DNA from: Prodigiosinella confusarubida
GTDB lineage: Bacteria > Pseudomonadota > Gammaproteobacteria > Enterobacterales > Enterobacteriaceae
Length of the DNA: 64,000 bases
Assembly: GCF_002847015.1 (NCBI RefSeq)
Contig: NZ_CP025085.1
Coordinates: 2,108,001 to 2,172,000, forward strand
Direction: 5' to 3'
Shown piece by piece: positions 19,777 through 29,010 of this stretch (position 1 is its first letter; each line of letters begins with the position of its first letter). The notes below the pieces were generated by a model. That model was not told where the DNA came from, searched no databases, and saw nothing but the letters and a program-made list of their open reading frames with translations. Position numbers and translations under genes: made by a program.

Positions 19777-21177
19777 ATGACAAATTTTAAAAATGCTCAA
19801 ATCAGAGCAAGCACATCAGTTATTCTAATGGTGCAGCGTTTTGCTGATGCGACAATTATTCTTCTTTCAGTCTATTTTTTTTATTTAGTTAGGAATGATA
19901 TTTTTTTTTACGAAAAGATGGTGTTGGTTCTTATCTCTCTGGCCGTTTTTATGATGATTGGCGAAATAGAGAACGTATATCACTCCTGGCGAGGAGTGAA
20001 GTTTACGACGGAAATAATCATTTTGCTACAGAGCTGGTCACTAAGCATTATTGTTACCTATTTTATCACTATGCTATTCGGTATTGATTCCGATTTTGTT
20101 CGTATTAGTTTATTTTTGCAGTGGTATTTCTGGGTTTCTGTGGGTTTATTCCTCAGTCGTTTGAGTATCAGGGTGATGACTCGATTAATTCTGCAAATGA
20201 GGAAATTTTCTCGCAATGTCGCAATTGCAGGCGCGCTACCCGTGGGGATCAATCTGGCCAGGAGCTTTAATGATGCCCGGTGGATGGGATTTAACGTCAT
20301 CGGTATTTATGACGATAATGCCCAGAAGCAACAGATGGATTTTCCTTATGCTGGTGACTTTCAGACACTGATCCAGGAAGCCAGAAACGGTAATATCGAC
20401 AGAGTTTATATTGCCATGCCGATGTCTGAAGAGATGAAGATAAAAAGTCTGGTTTGGGAGTTACTCAATACCACTTGCTCGGTCATGCTTATTCCCGACA
20501 TCGCTTCATTAAGCATTCTGCAAATCGGTAGCGAAGAGGTGAACGGCGTATCAATTGTGTCGCTTGTCGACACGCCAATGAACGGTATTAACCAGGTACT
20601 CAAAAGGTTGGAAGATATTATTCTGTCCTCAAGCATTCTTTTGATTATTTTTCCACTGATGCTGGTGATTGCAGCAGTAATTAAAGTAACCTCGCCTGGT
20701 CCGGTAATTTTCCGTCAGACCCGTTATGGTATGGATGGTAAGCCGATTGAGGTGTGGAAATTTCGCTCGATGCGTGTCACGGAAAATGGGGGCAACATTA
20801 TTCAGGCAGTCAAAGGCGATAAACGTGTTACCCCGGTGGGGCATTTCCTGAGACGCACTTCACTGGATGAGTTGCCGCAGTTCATCAATGTACTTAAAGG
20901 CGATATGTCTATCGTCGGACCACGTCCACATGCAACTGCCCACAATGAACAGTATCGCATTCTTATTCGTGGGTATATGTTGCGTCACAAAGTGAAACCG
21001 GGAATTACCGGGCTGGCGCAGATTAATGGCTGGCGAGGGGAAACCGATACTTTGGATAAGATGTCTGCCAGGGTGGAGTATGATCTTGAATATATCCGTA
21101 ACTGGAGTCTTTGGTTGGATATAAAGATATTTTTCATAACGTTCTATAAAGGTTTCATCAGTGATAAGTCTTATTAA
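19777..21177 (+). CDS. wcaJ: Undecaprenyl-phosphate sugar-phosphate transferase WcaJ
   Basis: Initiating enzyme that moves a hexose-1-phosphate (glucose in E. coli WcaJ) from UDP-sugar to undecaprenyl phosphate, starting each repeat unit. The 466 residues contain four N-terminal membrane helices, a cytoplasmic Rossmann-like region, a fifth hydrophobic helix near 290, and the catalytic bacterial sugar transferase domain: PGPVIFRQTRYG, EVWKFRSMR, RRTSLDELPQ and DMSIVGPRPH. ATG 19777 follows GATGGG; an upstream TTG at 19756 is in frame but less likely. It closes the biosynthetic operon; an ERIC repeat lies just downstream. Confidence 0.96.
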   Translation: MTNFKNAQIRASTSVILMVQRFADATIILLSVYFFYLVRNDIFFYEKMVLVLISLAVFMMIGEIENVYHSWRGVKFTTEIIILLQSWSLSIIVTYFITMLFGIDSDFVRISLFLQWYFWVSVGLFLSRLSIRVMTRLILQMRKFSRNVAIAGALPVGINLARSFNDARWMGFNVIGIYDDNAQKQQMDFPYAGDFQTLIQEARNGNIDRVYIAMPMSEEMKIKSLVWELLNTTCSVMLIPDIASLSILQIGSEEVNGVSIVSLVDTPMNGINQVLKRLEDIILSSSILLIIFPLMLVIAAVIKVTSPGPVIFRQTRYGMDGKPIEVWKFRSMRVTENGGNIIQAVKGDKRVTPVGHFLRRTSLDELPQFINVLKGDMSIVGPRPHATAHNEQYRILIRGYMLRHKVKPGITGLAQINGWRGETDTLDKMSARVEYDLEYIRNWSLWLDIKIFFITFYKGFISDKSY

Positions 21178-21182
21178 CATTT

Positions 21183-21385
21183 TATACTCGTCATACTCCA
21201 GGTTGCATGTGTGTTAGCTGTACTCCATTACTCGACTTACCCTTGGGCCTTGCCCCTTTAGGGCCGCTGCAAGCAGCGTTCAAATCTGCTCCCGACAGAT
21301 TTGTCACCCGAATCACTTACCTGAGTAAGCTCATCGGGATTCTCTCGCTTGTCACCTTCCTGCAACTCGAATTATTTAGCGTATA
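21183..21385 (-). repeat. ERIC/IRU repeat with ~80-bp structured insertion
   Basis: The ends (TATACTCGTCATACT at the left, CTGCAACTCGAATTATTT at the right) and the central CCCGAATCACTTACCTGAGTAAGC are those of an ERIC element like the intact one at 26671-26797. About 80 bases (21221-21303) interrupt it after GTGTTAGCTG. The insert contains the hairpins CGCTGC-AA-GCAGCG (21265-21278) and CAAATCTG-N7-CAGATTTG (21281-21303). Confidence 0.85.
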
Positions 21386-21466
21386 GGTTGCCATTATCAC
21401 ACGCGATGTTCTGTAGTACGTGTTCTGTATTATCTCTGATGTTGGGTTATATAGTGGGAGTTTGTT

Positions 21467-23128
21467 ATGGCAGCAAGAAACAGACCTTTATTGAAGTCGA
21501 TTAACCGTTCCAGAAGGATATTAGGCATTAAAGCATTATGGTGTTTGCTGCCGTTGTCATTTCTGACCACAGGTAAAGCCTGGTCGTCAATGAAATCACC
21601 GGCAACGTTACCCATCCCGCCGGAAAGTTCCTCTTCAACGGCACCTCGGTATACCGATACCATCAGTATTCTGGATTTCAATGCTGAAACGTCGGCTGCC
21701 GATAATTATGCCGCTATTCAGGCAGCTCTGGATTCGGGCAAACACGTTTATATCCCTGACGGGGAATATAGCGTGTCCAAAACACTGCTAATCAGACATT
21801 CGGGGCAAAAAGTATTTGGATCAGGCTCTATCGTGATGTCAAAAGGGGAGGTTGAAAATGTCTTCATAGCGGAAGGCATAAATAATATCACCTTTGATGG
21901 CGTTACCGTTATTGCCGGCGGTGGTATCGGATCTATTTATCACACCTGCTGTATTAAATTGGTGCAATGCAATTACCCGACGGTGAACGGCTGTATTTTA
22001 TCCGGGCATATTGGTGGTGCAGTGCAGTTAGTTAATTCCCATTATGCGGTAATTAACAGTAACCAAATTGGTGCGGCCGGGGATGCCGGGCAGGAGGATG
22101 CATTCTCTATTGATATCGCCGTCTATTTTAGCGGTGATGGTCATCATATTCGTGGTAATCGGTGTTTGGGACAGGGTGGCTATGGCATAGTGGTACAGAC
22201 GTTGAATGATTCTCCGGCGGATTTTGATCGTATTGATAACACGCTTATCAGCGAAAATATGATTGGCAAACATAGCTGTTACGGGATACTGATGTACCGC
22301 GGCAAGCAACGTTCCCAAGTAGTGGGTAGTGTAGTCAGCACCAATATTATTGATGGTATCACCGGGTCGAGAAAGAATCCGGCCAAAGGGGATAATAGCT
22401 TTGGTGCCGGGATTTATCTGCAAGGCGCAGAGGGGATATCGGTTACTGCAAACAATATACGAAATTGCAACCAACAAACCACCAGTGAATTATTGGCGCC
22501 AGCCGGAATTGGAATATCTAACTCCAAACGTGTGACGGTGGTGGGTAATATCATTGAAGACTGCCACTATCATGGTATTAATGTGAATGACTCGAATCAT
22601 GATGGCTCGGTTATCGGCGGGATCAGCATTAGCGGTAATATGTTGCGTAATATCCAAAAAACCGGTGTTCGTATTGTCACTGCGTCAAATATCTTGATAA
22701 GCAATAATACGCTGGATACGTGTGAGCATGGTATTTATGTCTCCTCGCAGAAAAGCAAAACGCCCTGCGAAGATGTGGTCATCGCGTCGAATATCGTTAA
22801 AAATACGCGGGTAAATGGCCTCTATGCCATGTTTTCCCTGGGCTGCATTATTTCACTTAACAGGGTCGATAATTGTGGCGGCTCAGGCATTGTACTGTTC
22901 AGTTCCGGCAATACCAAAATTGCGGAAAACATACTGAGCTTCGCCGCTGTTAGGGGCGTTGATATTGATGCCACCTGTTTCGGCTTGAATGTGGTCAGCG
23001 GCAATATGGTGACGGATAGCCATACGGCTTTTCATTTTGCGGGCAAAACACAGAGTGTCAATAACCTGAGTAGCAACAGCAAACTCGAATATAGCGGAGC
23101 TTTTGCCACTGGAAACCCGCCGGGTTGA
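21467..23128 (+). CDS. Exported right-handed beta-helix protein (WcaM-like position)
   Basis: A 553-residue protein with a pectate-lyase-3-type beginning (ISILDFNAETSAADNYAAIQ, then ALDSGKHVYIPDGEYSVSKT) and many short beta-helix coils of the form N-x-I-x-x-N, so a parallel beta-helix is expected. The N-terminus has two Arg in SINRSRRILGIKALW followed by a hydrophobic stretch, which resembles a Tat signal. E. coli WcaM, the last gene of the colanic acid cluster, is also a Tat-exported beta-helix protein, so this may be its functional counterpart, a polysaccharide-modifying or lyase protein acting in the periplasm or outside. Catalytic residues cannot be identified. It is separated from wcaJ by 289 bp with an ERIC and may have its own promoter. 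Confidence 0.75.
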   Translation: MAARNRPLLKSINRSRRILGIKALWCLLPLSFLTTGKAWSSMKSPATLPIPPESSSSTAPRYTDTISILDFNAETSAADNYAAIQAALDSGKHVYIPDGEYSVSKTLLIRHSGQKVFGSGSIVMSKGEVENVFIAEGINNITFDGVTVIAGGGIGSIYHTCCIKLVQCNYPTVNGCILSGHIGGAVQLVNSHYAVINSNQIGAAGDAGQEDAFSIDIAVYFSGDGHHIRGNRCLGQGGYGIVVQTLNDSPADFDRIDNTLISENMIGKHSCYGILMYRGKQRSQVVGSVVSTNIIDGITGSRKNPAKGDNSFGAGIYLQGAEGISVTANNIRNCNQQTTSELLAPAGIGISNSKRVTVVGNIIEDCHYHGINVNDSNHDGSVIGGISISGNMLRNIQKTGVRIVTASNILISNNTLDTCEHGIYVSSQKSKTPCEDVVIASNIVKNTRVNGLYAMFSLGCIISLNRVDNCGGSGIVLFSSGNTKIAENILSFAAVRGVDIDATCFGLNVVSGNMVTDSHTAFHFAGKTQSVNNLSSNSKLEYSGAFATGNPPG

Positions 23129-23137
23129 TAACGATGA

Positions 23138-24019
23138 TTACCCTAGCACTTGTTTTTCGGTCAGAAAATCAATAAACACCCGTACCTTTGGCAGCATATG
23201 GCGGCTGCTTGGCCACACCACCGAGAACTTTCCACCTTCTTTTAGATAAGACGATAATACTGACTCCAACTGTCTCGAAGCCAGATAACCACGCACGATA
23301 AACTCCGGCAAATAGGCAACGCCTAGCCCTTGCAATGTCGCCTGCAATATAGACTCCAGGTTGTTGCTGCTCAGCGCCAGCGGCAGTTCCAGTGGTGTCG
23401 GGGTATTAATTCCCCACGTCTCCCACAGGCCGTTCCCCGGGAAACGGTAGCGTAGACAAGCGTGATGCTGTAGGTCTTCTGGCGTCTGCGGCACCGGATG
23501 TTGTTTGAAGTATTCCGGGCTCCCGACAATCGAAAAACGAAACGGCCCCAGGCGGCGCGACATCATTTGTGAGCTACTCAGTTCGCCACTGCGGATCGCA
23601 ATATCAAACCCTTCATCAATCACTGCCACTATCCGATCGCTGAAATCGAAATCCAGTTCTACCTCGGGATAACGCTGACGAAACTCAGACAAATGCGGTA
23701 ACAGCATGCGGTAGCCGATGGCTGGGGCGGTAATGCGTAGTTTCCCGCGCGGTACGGCGGAAATCCGCACCAGTTCCTGCTCGGCTTCTTCCAGTTGCAC
23801 CACGATATTCTGGCAGCGTTCAAAGAACATCTGACCTTCATCAGTCAGGCTGATGCGACGTGTACTGCGGTTAAACAGGCGCACGTTGAGTTTCTCCTCC
23901 AGCCGCACCACACTTTTTCCGACCGCAGAAGCGGATATGTTCATTCGCTCTGCCGCTGCGGCAAAACTCTGGCTTTGCGCTGCGCGAACAAAGGCCAGTA
24001 ATCCGTTGAGATTATCCAT
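23138..24019 (-). CDS. LysR-family transcriptional regulator
   Basis: A 293-residue LysR-type regulator. The winged helix-turn-helix at residues 1-60 contains FAAAAERMNISASAVGKSV and RLFNRSTRRISLTDEG, and the effector domain runs from about 88 to the end (GKLRITAPAIGYRMLLPHL, FDIAIRSGEL). It is read away from the MFS gene at 24138 with a 118-bp shared promoter gap, the classical arrangement for a LysR protein that controls its divergent neighbour. The inducing compound is unknown. Its 3' end is only 9 bp from the end of the beta-helix gene, in convergent orientation. Confidence 0.9.
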   Translation of the reverse strand: MDNLNGLLAFVRAAQSQSFAAAAERMNISASAVGKSVVRLEEKLNVRLFNRSTRRISLTDEGQMFFERCQNIVVQLEEAEQELVRISAVPRGKLRITAPAIGYRMLLPHLSEFRQRYPEVELDFDFSDRIVAVIDEGFDIAIRSGELSSSQMMSRRLGPFRFSIVGSPEYFKQHPVPQTPEDLQHHACLRYRFPGNGLWETWGINTPTPLELPLALSSNNLESILQATLQGLGVAYLPEFIVRGYLASRQLESVLSSYLKEGGKFSVVWPSSRHMLPKVRVFIDFLTEKQVLG

Positions 24020-24137
24020 TTCATCCTCTCACTCATTAGAGCGTTTTAGTCCGTAATAATCGGAAATAAAGCCTGTTTCGATAAGATTGACGACATTTTA
24101 TCATTATTAGCATGTTTTCTTTCTGTTGGGGATACTA

Positions 24138-25670
24138 ATGAATTCATCATCCACCCATCCGGCAGGTAGCCTTCGGGTTCTGGTCACGGTGTGTCTGGCG
24201 GCGGTGATCCTGCCGCTCAATTTTGTCAGTGGCGCGGTGGCGACACCGGCTATCTCCCATGAACTCGGCGGCAGTGCACAGGCGCTAAGCTGGATAACTA
24301 ATGCTTTCATGCTCAGCTTCGGTTGCTTCCTGATGGCAGCTGGCGCACTGGCCGATGAAATTGGTCGCAAGAAAGTGTTTATCAGCGGCGTCTCACTATT
24401 TGCCCTGCTGTCATTGTTACAGGCATTCAGTAACAGTTTGTTGTGGATTGATTTGCTGCGCGCTGCACAGGGGATCGCCGCAGCAGGGGCCTTGGCCGGT
24501 AGCGCCGCGGCACTGGCGCAGGAGTTCGACGGTGCCGCTCGCACCCGGGCTTTCAGCCTGATGGGCAGCAGTTTCGGCGTCGGGCTGGCGTTTGGGCCGT
24601 TTCTGGCCGGTGTGCTTATTGCGCATTTTGGTTGGCGCTCGGTATTTTTTTCCGCCACGGTAATTGCGGCTCTCTCACTGATCATCGGCGCATCTAAAAT
24701 GCGCGAAACGCGCAATCCTCAAGCGTCGGGCATCGACTGGCCGGGCACCGTGTTGTTTACCGCCATGCTGGCGTTGCTAACCTGGGCGTTAATGACCATT
24801 CCACAGTTCGGTCTGCAAAGCCCGATGGTACTGACACTGCTGGTTGGTGCCGCACTGTTGCTGGCGTTGTTTGTGGTGATTGAGCTGCGTGTGAAACATC
24901 CGATGCTGGATTTGTCGCTGTTCCGCTATGTCCGTTTTATTGGCGTACAGGCGCTGCCGTTGGCGACGGGTTTTTGTTTTGTTGTCTTGCTGGTAATACT
25001 GCCGATGCTGTTCATCGGTGTCGCCGGGCTGAGTGAGGAGTGCGCTGGTCTGATTATGATGGCGCTATCAGTACCGATGTTAATCGTACCGCTGCTGGCC
25101 GCCTGGCTGACGCGCTGGATTTCAGCGGGTGTGCTATGTACCTCCGGTCTGGTAATTGCCGCAGGCGGTCTCGGCTGGCTGAGTCAGGCCGTTCTGGCAC
25201 AGAATATTACGGGGATGATTGCGCCGATGTTAGTGATCGGTGTTGGCACCGGTCTGCCGTGGGGGTTGATGGACGGGTTATCGGTCAGCGTGGTTCCCAA
25301 AGAACGTGCAGGGATGGCGACCGGTATTTTCAGCACCACACGTGTTGCCGGTGAAGGTGTTTCGTTGGCAATAGTTGGCGCCATTCTCGCTGCACAGCTC
25401 CATGATGCGTTGGTTTCGCGTTTCGCTTCCGGCGATATCAGCCAGGCAGCGCAAAGACTGGCAACGGGCAATCTTTCGCTGGCGAAACAGCTGATTCCGC
25501 AGGCCAGTACGGCGCAACTTCAGCAACTGTACGCTGCGTCTTTGCATCCTTTGTTGTTATGCCTGATGGCGATCACGCTGTTTTCCGCGCTGGTGGTGTT
25601 GCTGGCATTGCGCGGAAATGCGCAACCCCGTGAGGTGATGGCGATTTGTCAGAAGGATCTGTCGCCATAA
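24138..25670 (+). CDS. MFS transporter, DHA2-type (14-helix) drug/toxin exporter
   Basis: A 510-residue inner-membrane major facilitator with about 14 helices. The signals are LNFVSGAVATPAI in helix 1, LGGSAQALSWITNAFMLSF, and GALADEIGRKKVFI (motif A between helices 2 and 3), and RVAGEGVSLAIVGAIL near the end. This is the QacA/EmrB-like proton antiporter group that exports drugs or toxic metabolites. ATG 24138 is supported by GGGGA. It is probably regulated by the divergent LysR protein. Its last 22 bases overlap the 3' end of the convergent ydcF-like gene. The substrate is not predictable. Confidence 0.88.
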   Translation: MNSSSTHPAGSLRVLVTVCLAAVILPLNFVSGAVATPAISHELGGSAQALSWITNAFMLSFGCFLMAAGALADEIGRKKVFISGVSLFALLSLLQAFSNSLLWIDLLRAAQGIAAAGALAGSAAALAQEFDGAARTRAFSLMGSSFGVGLAFGPFLAGVLIAHFGWRSVFFSATVIAALSLIIGASKMRETRNPQASGIDWPGTVLFTAMLALLTWALMTIPQFGLQSPMVLTLLVGAALLLALFVVIELRVKHPMLDLSLFRYVRFIGVQALPLATGFCFVVLLVILPMLFIGVAGLSEECAGLIMMALSVPMLIVPLLAAWLTRWISAGVLCTSGLVIAAGGLGWLSQAVLAQNITGMIAPMLVIGVGTGLPWGLMDGLSVSVVPKERAGMATGIFSTTRVAGEGVSLAIVGAILAAQLHDALVSRFASGDISQAAQRLATGNLSLAKQLIPQASTAQLQQLYAASLHPLLLCLMAITLFSALVVLLALRGNAQPREVMAICQKDLSP

Positions 25671-26425
25671 TTCACTTCCAGTACCGGACGCAGCCGTGCG
25701 TAGATTGTTTCAATCTCCGCCGGTATATCCACCTCGGCGATAAAGTCGGCACCTCGCGGGCCGTATCCTCCTGGTGCATTGCGCAGACGGGGGATCTCCC
25801 CCAGCAGCAACGAAGCAAAACGGGGTAGTGACCACAGACTCTGGTTATCCCTTCCGGCAAAACGCAGGCTTTCGCCATCGCGCTCAAGCTGTGGCACAAA
25901 TGTCGGCCAGTTAAGGAAACTGATTTCAGGACGATCACGCCAAACGTGGCGGAAACTGGCGTCGGTACGTAATTGCATCAGCGGATCCTGGGTCAGGGTG
26001 ATTTGCATATGCGTATCACCGGCGGCTTCCAGCACACGGCGTGCCTGTAATGCATTATCGCCGCAGTTGGCCGACGCAGTTTCTAATAGCAACTGCTCTG
26101 GCGACAGCGCAAAGCACTGCACGCCGATGTCATATAACACTTCCGCTTCGCTGCGCCCATCCGTGGCAATGTGCTGATAACGCGGATGTTGCTGCACCGC
26201 TTGGTATAGCAACGTTGTGGAATGACCGATGCCTCCGGCAATCAGCAATCTTGAAACAGAACCCTGAATCAGTGCCTGAAATGCCGCCTCGGCAGTAGGT
26301 AAAATCGCGTTGCCCAGCAGGATCAATAGCGAAGGCTTGCCAACCGGCCCGTGTCCGGTCGTCTGATCATAAGCGAGAAAACGTGCCAGTTGATTCATAT
26401 CGGCAATAACAGCATCAGAAAACAT
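25649..26425 (-). CDS. ydcF: YdcF/ElyC/SanA-family (DUF218) protein
   Basis: About 258 residues of the DUF218 family, similar in length and pattern to E. coli YdcF (266), which binds S-adenosylmethionine in vitro but has no established role. Shared segments are LLILLGNAILPT, LLIAGGIGHSTTLLY, GRSEAEVL, SANCGDNA, TQDPLMQLRT and PTFVPQL. Several starts are possible at the N-terminus: ATG at 26437, 26431 or 26425. The last is preferred because GGAG precedes it by about 6 bases. It is cytoplasmic. The 3' end overlaps that of the MFS gene. Confidence 0.85.
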   Translation of the reverse strand: MFSDAVIADMNQLARFLAYDQTTGHGPVGKPSLLILLGNAILPTAEAAFQALIQGSVSRLLIAGGIGHSTTLLYQAVQQHPRYQHIATDGRSEAEVLYDIGVQCFALSPEQLLLETASANCGDNALQARRVLEAAGDTHMQITLTQDPLMQLRTDASFRHVWRDRPEISFLNWPTFVPQLERDGESLRFAGRDNQSLWSLPRFASLLLGEIPRLRNAPGGYGPRGADFIAEVDIPAEIETIYARLRPVLEVNYGDRSF

Positions 26426-26670
26426 CACCATCTCCATTCAATAAGTTCTGACATCAATAATTGCTTAACCTGACGCAAAAAGGTAAAAATTTCATCACTA
26501 ACTCAGTAATCAATAAGATTAAATGCAAGTCTATAGAACAAAAATTATTGTTAAGACGCGGTTTGCTTCAAGGTTGACGTCACCGGATTTCTCTTCTGAA
26601 TGAAAATAATACTCAGTTTTATCTGAGATAGTTTACCGCTTACTTAACGCCAGTTTTACAGCAAACAGGA

Positions 26671-26797
26671 TATACCCGTCATACTTCAATTTTCAGGTGT
26701 GTTGGCTGCGTTCTTTCACCCGAATCACTTATCTGAGTAAGCTCATCGGGATTCACTCTCTTGCCGCCTTCCTGCAACTCGAATTATTTTGGGTATA
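26671..26797 (-). repeat. ERIC/IRU repeat (127 bp)
   Basis: Full-length ERIC. It begins TATACCCGTCATACTTCAAT and ends GAATTATTTTGGGTATA, with the central imperfect palindrome CCCGAATCACTTATCTGAG. It has the opposite orientation to the two copies near outC. Confidence 0.93.
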
Positions 26798-26838
26798 AAC
26801 GATCCGCCAGTAAAACGATCCATCCACTTGACTACCGA

Positions 26839-26894
26839 CGCCTTATTAAGGCGGTGAGATATACGACGGGTCATTACTATCAATGGTAATGACC
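26839..26894. other. Two adjacent perfect hairpins
   Basis: CGCCTT-ATT-AAGGCG (26839-26853) is followed by GGTCATTAC-N8-GTAATGACC (26869-26894). No T-run follows either one. This could be a structured transcript end or operator. No gene adjoins closely. Confidence 0.5.
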
Positions 26895-27510
26895 AGAGTG
26901 TACCAATCATAATGGTGTTATTAATTTATTTAATGAGCATCTGGCTATTATATTGACTTAACGATCCAATCATTCCATGTGTAGGCATTATAGTTAGTAA
27001 CAGAATATTTTATTTATGAGAGAACTATGAAGCAATTAATTTTAAATTTAGTGGCTTTGTAATCCCTCCGACTTCAGTACCTCGGTTATCGAGACGCCTT
27101 CGTCGGATAGTTGTGGCCATGCTGATCGTCTTCCCGAGCGTTGGAAGGTGAGGAGGACGGGAGCGATGGAACACTCATTGTGGGTCTATTTGTGAATTTA
27201 GTTAAGAGTGATGAAGAATAGTGTTGCTTGCGTAAACAATGTGACACATCGTACGATGCCAGACAGTGGAAAGAATTAATATAGGATCAACGGGACGTCT
27301 ACCTCGCCAGATGTTTGAGAGTGCGGGAAGTACTCGACCTCCGTGTGAAAGAGATCATTCTGACTGATCACCCAATATTCCGTATGGGTCCCGGTCAATG
27401 AGGCCTGCGAGCGGATAGTGCGCGTCGATGCGCTACCGTTCGTGATCGACATGGTTTCATGGTCCGCCGTGCGTGTTTAAGTCCACAAGTAACTATAGAG
27501 GATCATCAAT

Positions 27511-28902
27511 ATGGCATACGCTAGCACCAATCCCTACACGGGAAAAACCCTGAAGACGTTCCCTAACGCTACCGACATGGAAGTGTCGCAGGCATTGGAA
27601 CAGGGTCAAGCAGCGTTCCTTAAGTGGAAGGATGTCACTATCGCTGAGCGTGTTGCAGTGCTACAGAAGGCGGCTGATTTGCTGCGCAAGAAATGCACTG
27701 AGTACGCCGGGGTACTGACTCTGGAAATGGGAAAGTTGCTAAGCGAAGCGAAAGCGGAGGTTGAATTGTCCGCGGCGATTTTTGAGTATTACGTCGAGAA
27801 CGCTGAAAAGCTTCTGGCACCGCAGACGCTGCCATCCAAGGATCCGGCAGTGACTGAAGCGATGATAGTGCACGAACCGCTGGGGATTATTCTGGCGATT
27901 GAACCCTGGAACTTCCCGTATTATCAAATCGCCCGCATCATCGCCCCACAGTTGGCCGCTGGTAACGTGGTCGTGCTTAAGCATGCCTCTAACGTACCCC
28001 AGTGCGCTGACGTCTTTGAGAAATTGATGCTTGAGGCCGGTTTGCCGGTCGGCGGCTTCAAGAATCTCTACGCCACCCGCAGCCAGATCGAGATGATGAT
28101 TAACGACCCACGCGTGCACGGCGTGGCGTTGACGGGCTCGGAAGACGCTGGTGCCATTGTTGCTGCCCAGGCGGGCCAGGCGCTGAAGAAATCCACGATG
28201 GAACTCGGTGGTGCTGACGCCTTTGTGGTATTGGCCGACGCCGACCTGGATAAAGCGGTGAAGTGGGCGGTGTTCGGACGCCACTGGAATGCGGGTCAGG
28301 TATGTTGCTCGTCCAAGCGCCTTATCGTGGTCGAGGCCATCTACGATGAGTTCGTCAAACGCTATGCTGCGGGTGTGGCCGCGCTCAAGGCCGGCGACCC
28401 GATGGATCCATCTACCACTCTGGCGCCACTGTCTTCTCAAGGTGCAGCCGATGATGTCATAAAACAGGTTGAAAAAGCGGTTGCTCAGGGGGCTACTGCT
28501 ACCGTGATCGGTGCCGAAGTACCATCCAACGGTGCTTTCGTCCGACCCGTGATGTTGACCGAATTGACTGTGGATAATCCCGCTTATTATTGGGAGTTCT
28601 TCGGTCCGGTGTCGCTGATCTTCAAGGCAAAAGACGAGACAGAAGCCATCGCTATCGCCAACGACTCACCGTTTGGCCTCGGTGGTTCGGTATTTACCCG
28701 GGACATTGCGCACGGTGTTGACGTAGCCAAAAAGATCTCTACTGGTATGGTCTACATTAACCACCCGACCGCTGTGAAGGCTGACCTGCCTTTCGGTGGT
28801 GTGCGTCGCTCTGGTTATGGTCGTGAGCTGATTGATCTGGGCTTGAAGGAGTTTGTTAACCACAAGTTGATCGGTGTGACGGATATTGATGGTGCGTTTT
28901 GA
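27511..28902 (+). CDS. NAD(P)-dependent aldehyde dehydrogenase (succinate-semialdehyde type)
   Basis: Oxidises an aldehyde to the acid, with the length (463 residues) and motifs of the succinate-semialdehyde/YneI-like group. The start is set by AGAGGA eight bases before ATG. EPWNFPYYQI near 130 and the Lys-containing VVLKHASNVP near 154 bind cofactor, the general base Glu231 lies in MELGGADAF, and the nucleophile Cys265 is in GQVCCSSKR. All catalytic residues are present. It is alone between decayed DNA on the left and a GNAT gene on the right, so no pathway can be assigned. Its GC-richer codon use differs from the AT-rich car genes downstream. Confidence 0.88.
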   Translation: MAYASTNPYTGKTLKTFPNATDMEVSQALEQGQAAFLKWKDVTIAERVAVLQKAADLLRKKCTEYAGVLTLEMGKLLSEAKAEVELSAAIFEYYVENAEKLLAPQTLPSKDPAVTEAMIVHEPLGIILAIEPWNFPYYQIARIIAPQLAAGNVVVLKHASNVPQCADVFEKLMLEAGLPVGGFKNLYATRSQIEMMINDPRVHGVALTGSEDAGAIVAAQAGQALKKSTMELGGADAFVVLADADLDKAVKWAVFGRHWNAGQVCCSSKRLIVVEAIYDEFVKRYAAGVAALKAGDPMDPSTTLAPLSSQGAADDVIKQVEKAVAQGATATVIGAEVPSNGAFVRPVMLTELTVDNPAYYWEFFGPVSLIFKAKDETEAIAIANDSPFGLGGSVFTRDIAHGVDVAKKISTGMVYINHPTAVKADLPFGGVRRSGYGRELIDLGLKEFVNHKLIGVTDIDGAF

Positions 28903-29010
28903 CGTGTTGTTAGCGCGGCCTTTTAGGTCATGAACGTTCCCATCATGATGACTTCATGCCAGCCGATTCATCGGTAGCAACGAAGGCCAAATGCATGAAG
29001 GGTGACTTGT

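Larger units (their letters stand above)
26426..27510. other. Gene-free region with ERIC, hairpins and decayed coding DNA
   Basis: Contains an intact ERIC (26671-26797), two adjacent hairpins (26839-26853 and 26869-26894) and an 11-codon minigene ATG 27027 to TAA 27062 with GAGAGA in front. From about 27190 to 27400 one frame reads as plausible protein interrupted by two stops (…LVKSDEE…, …LRVKEIILTDHPIFRMGPGQ), suggesting a decayed gene whose family I cannot name. Confidence 0.6.
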
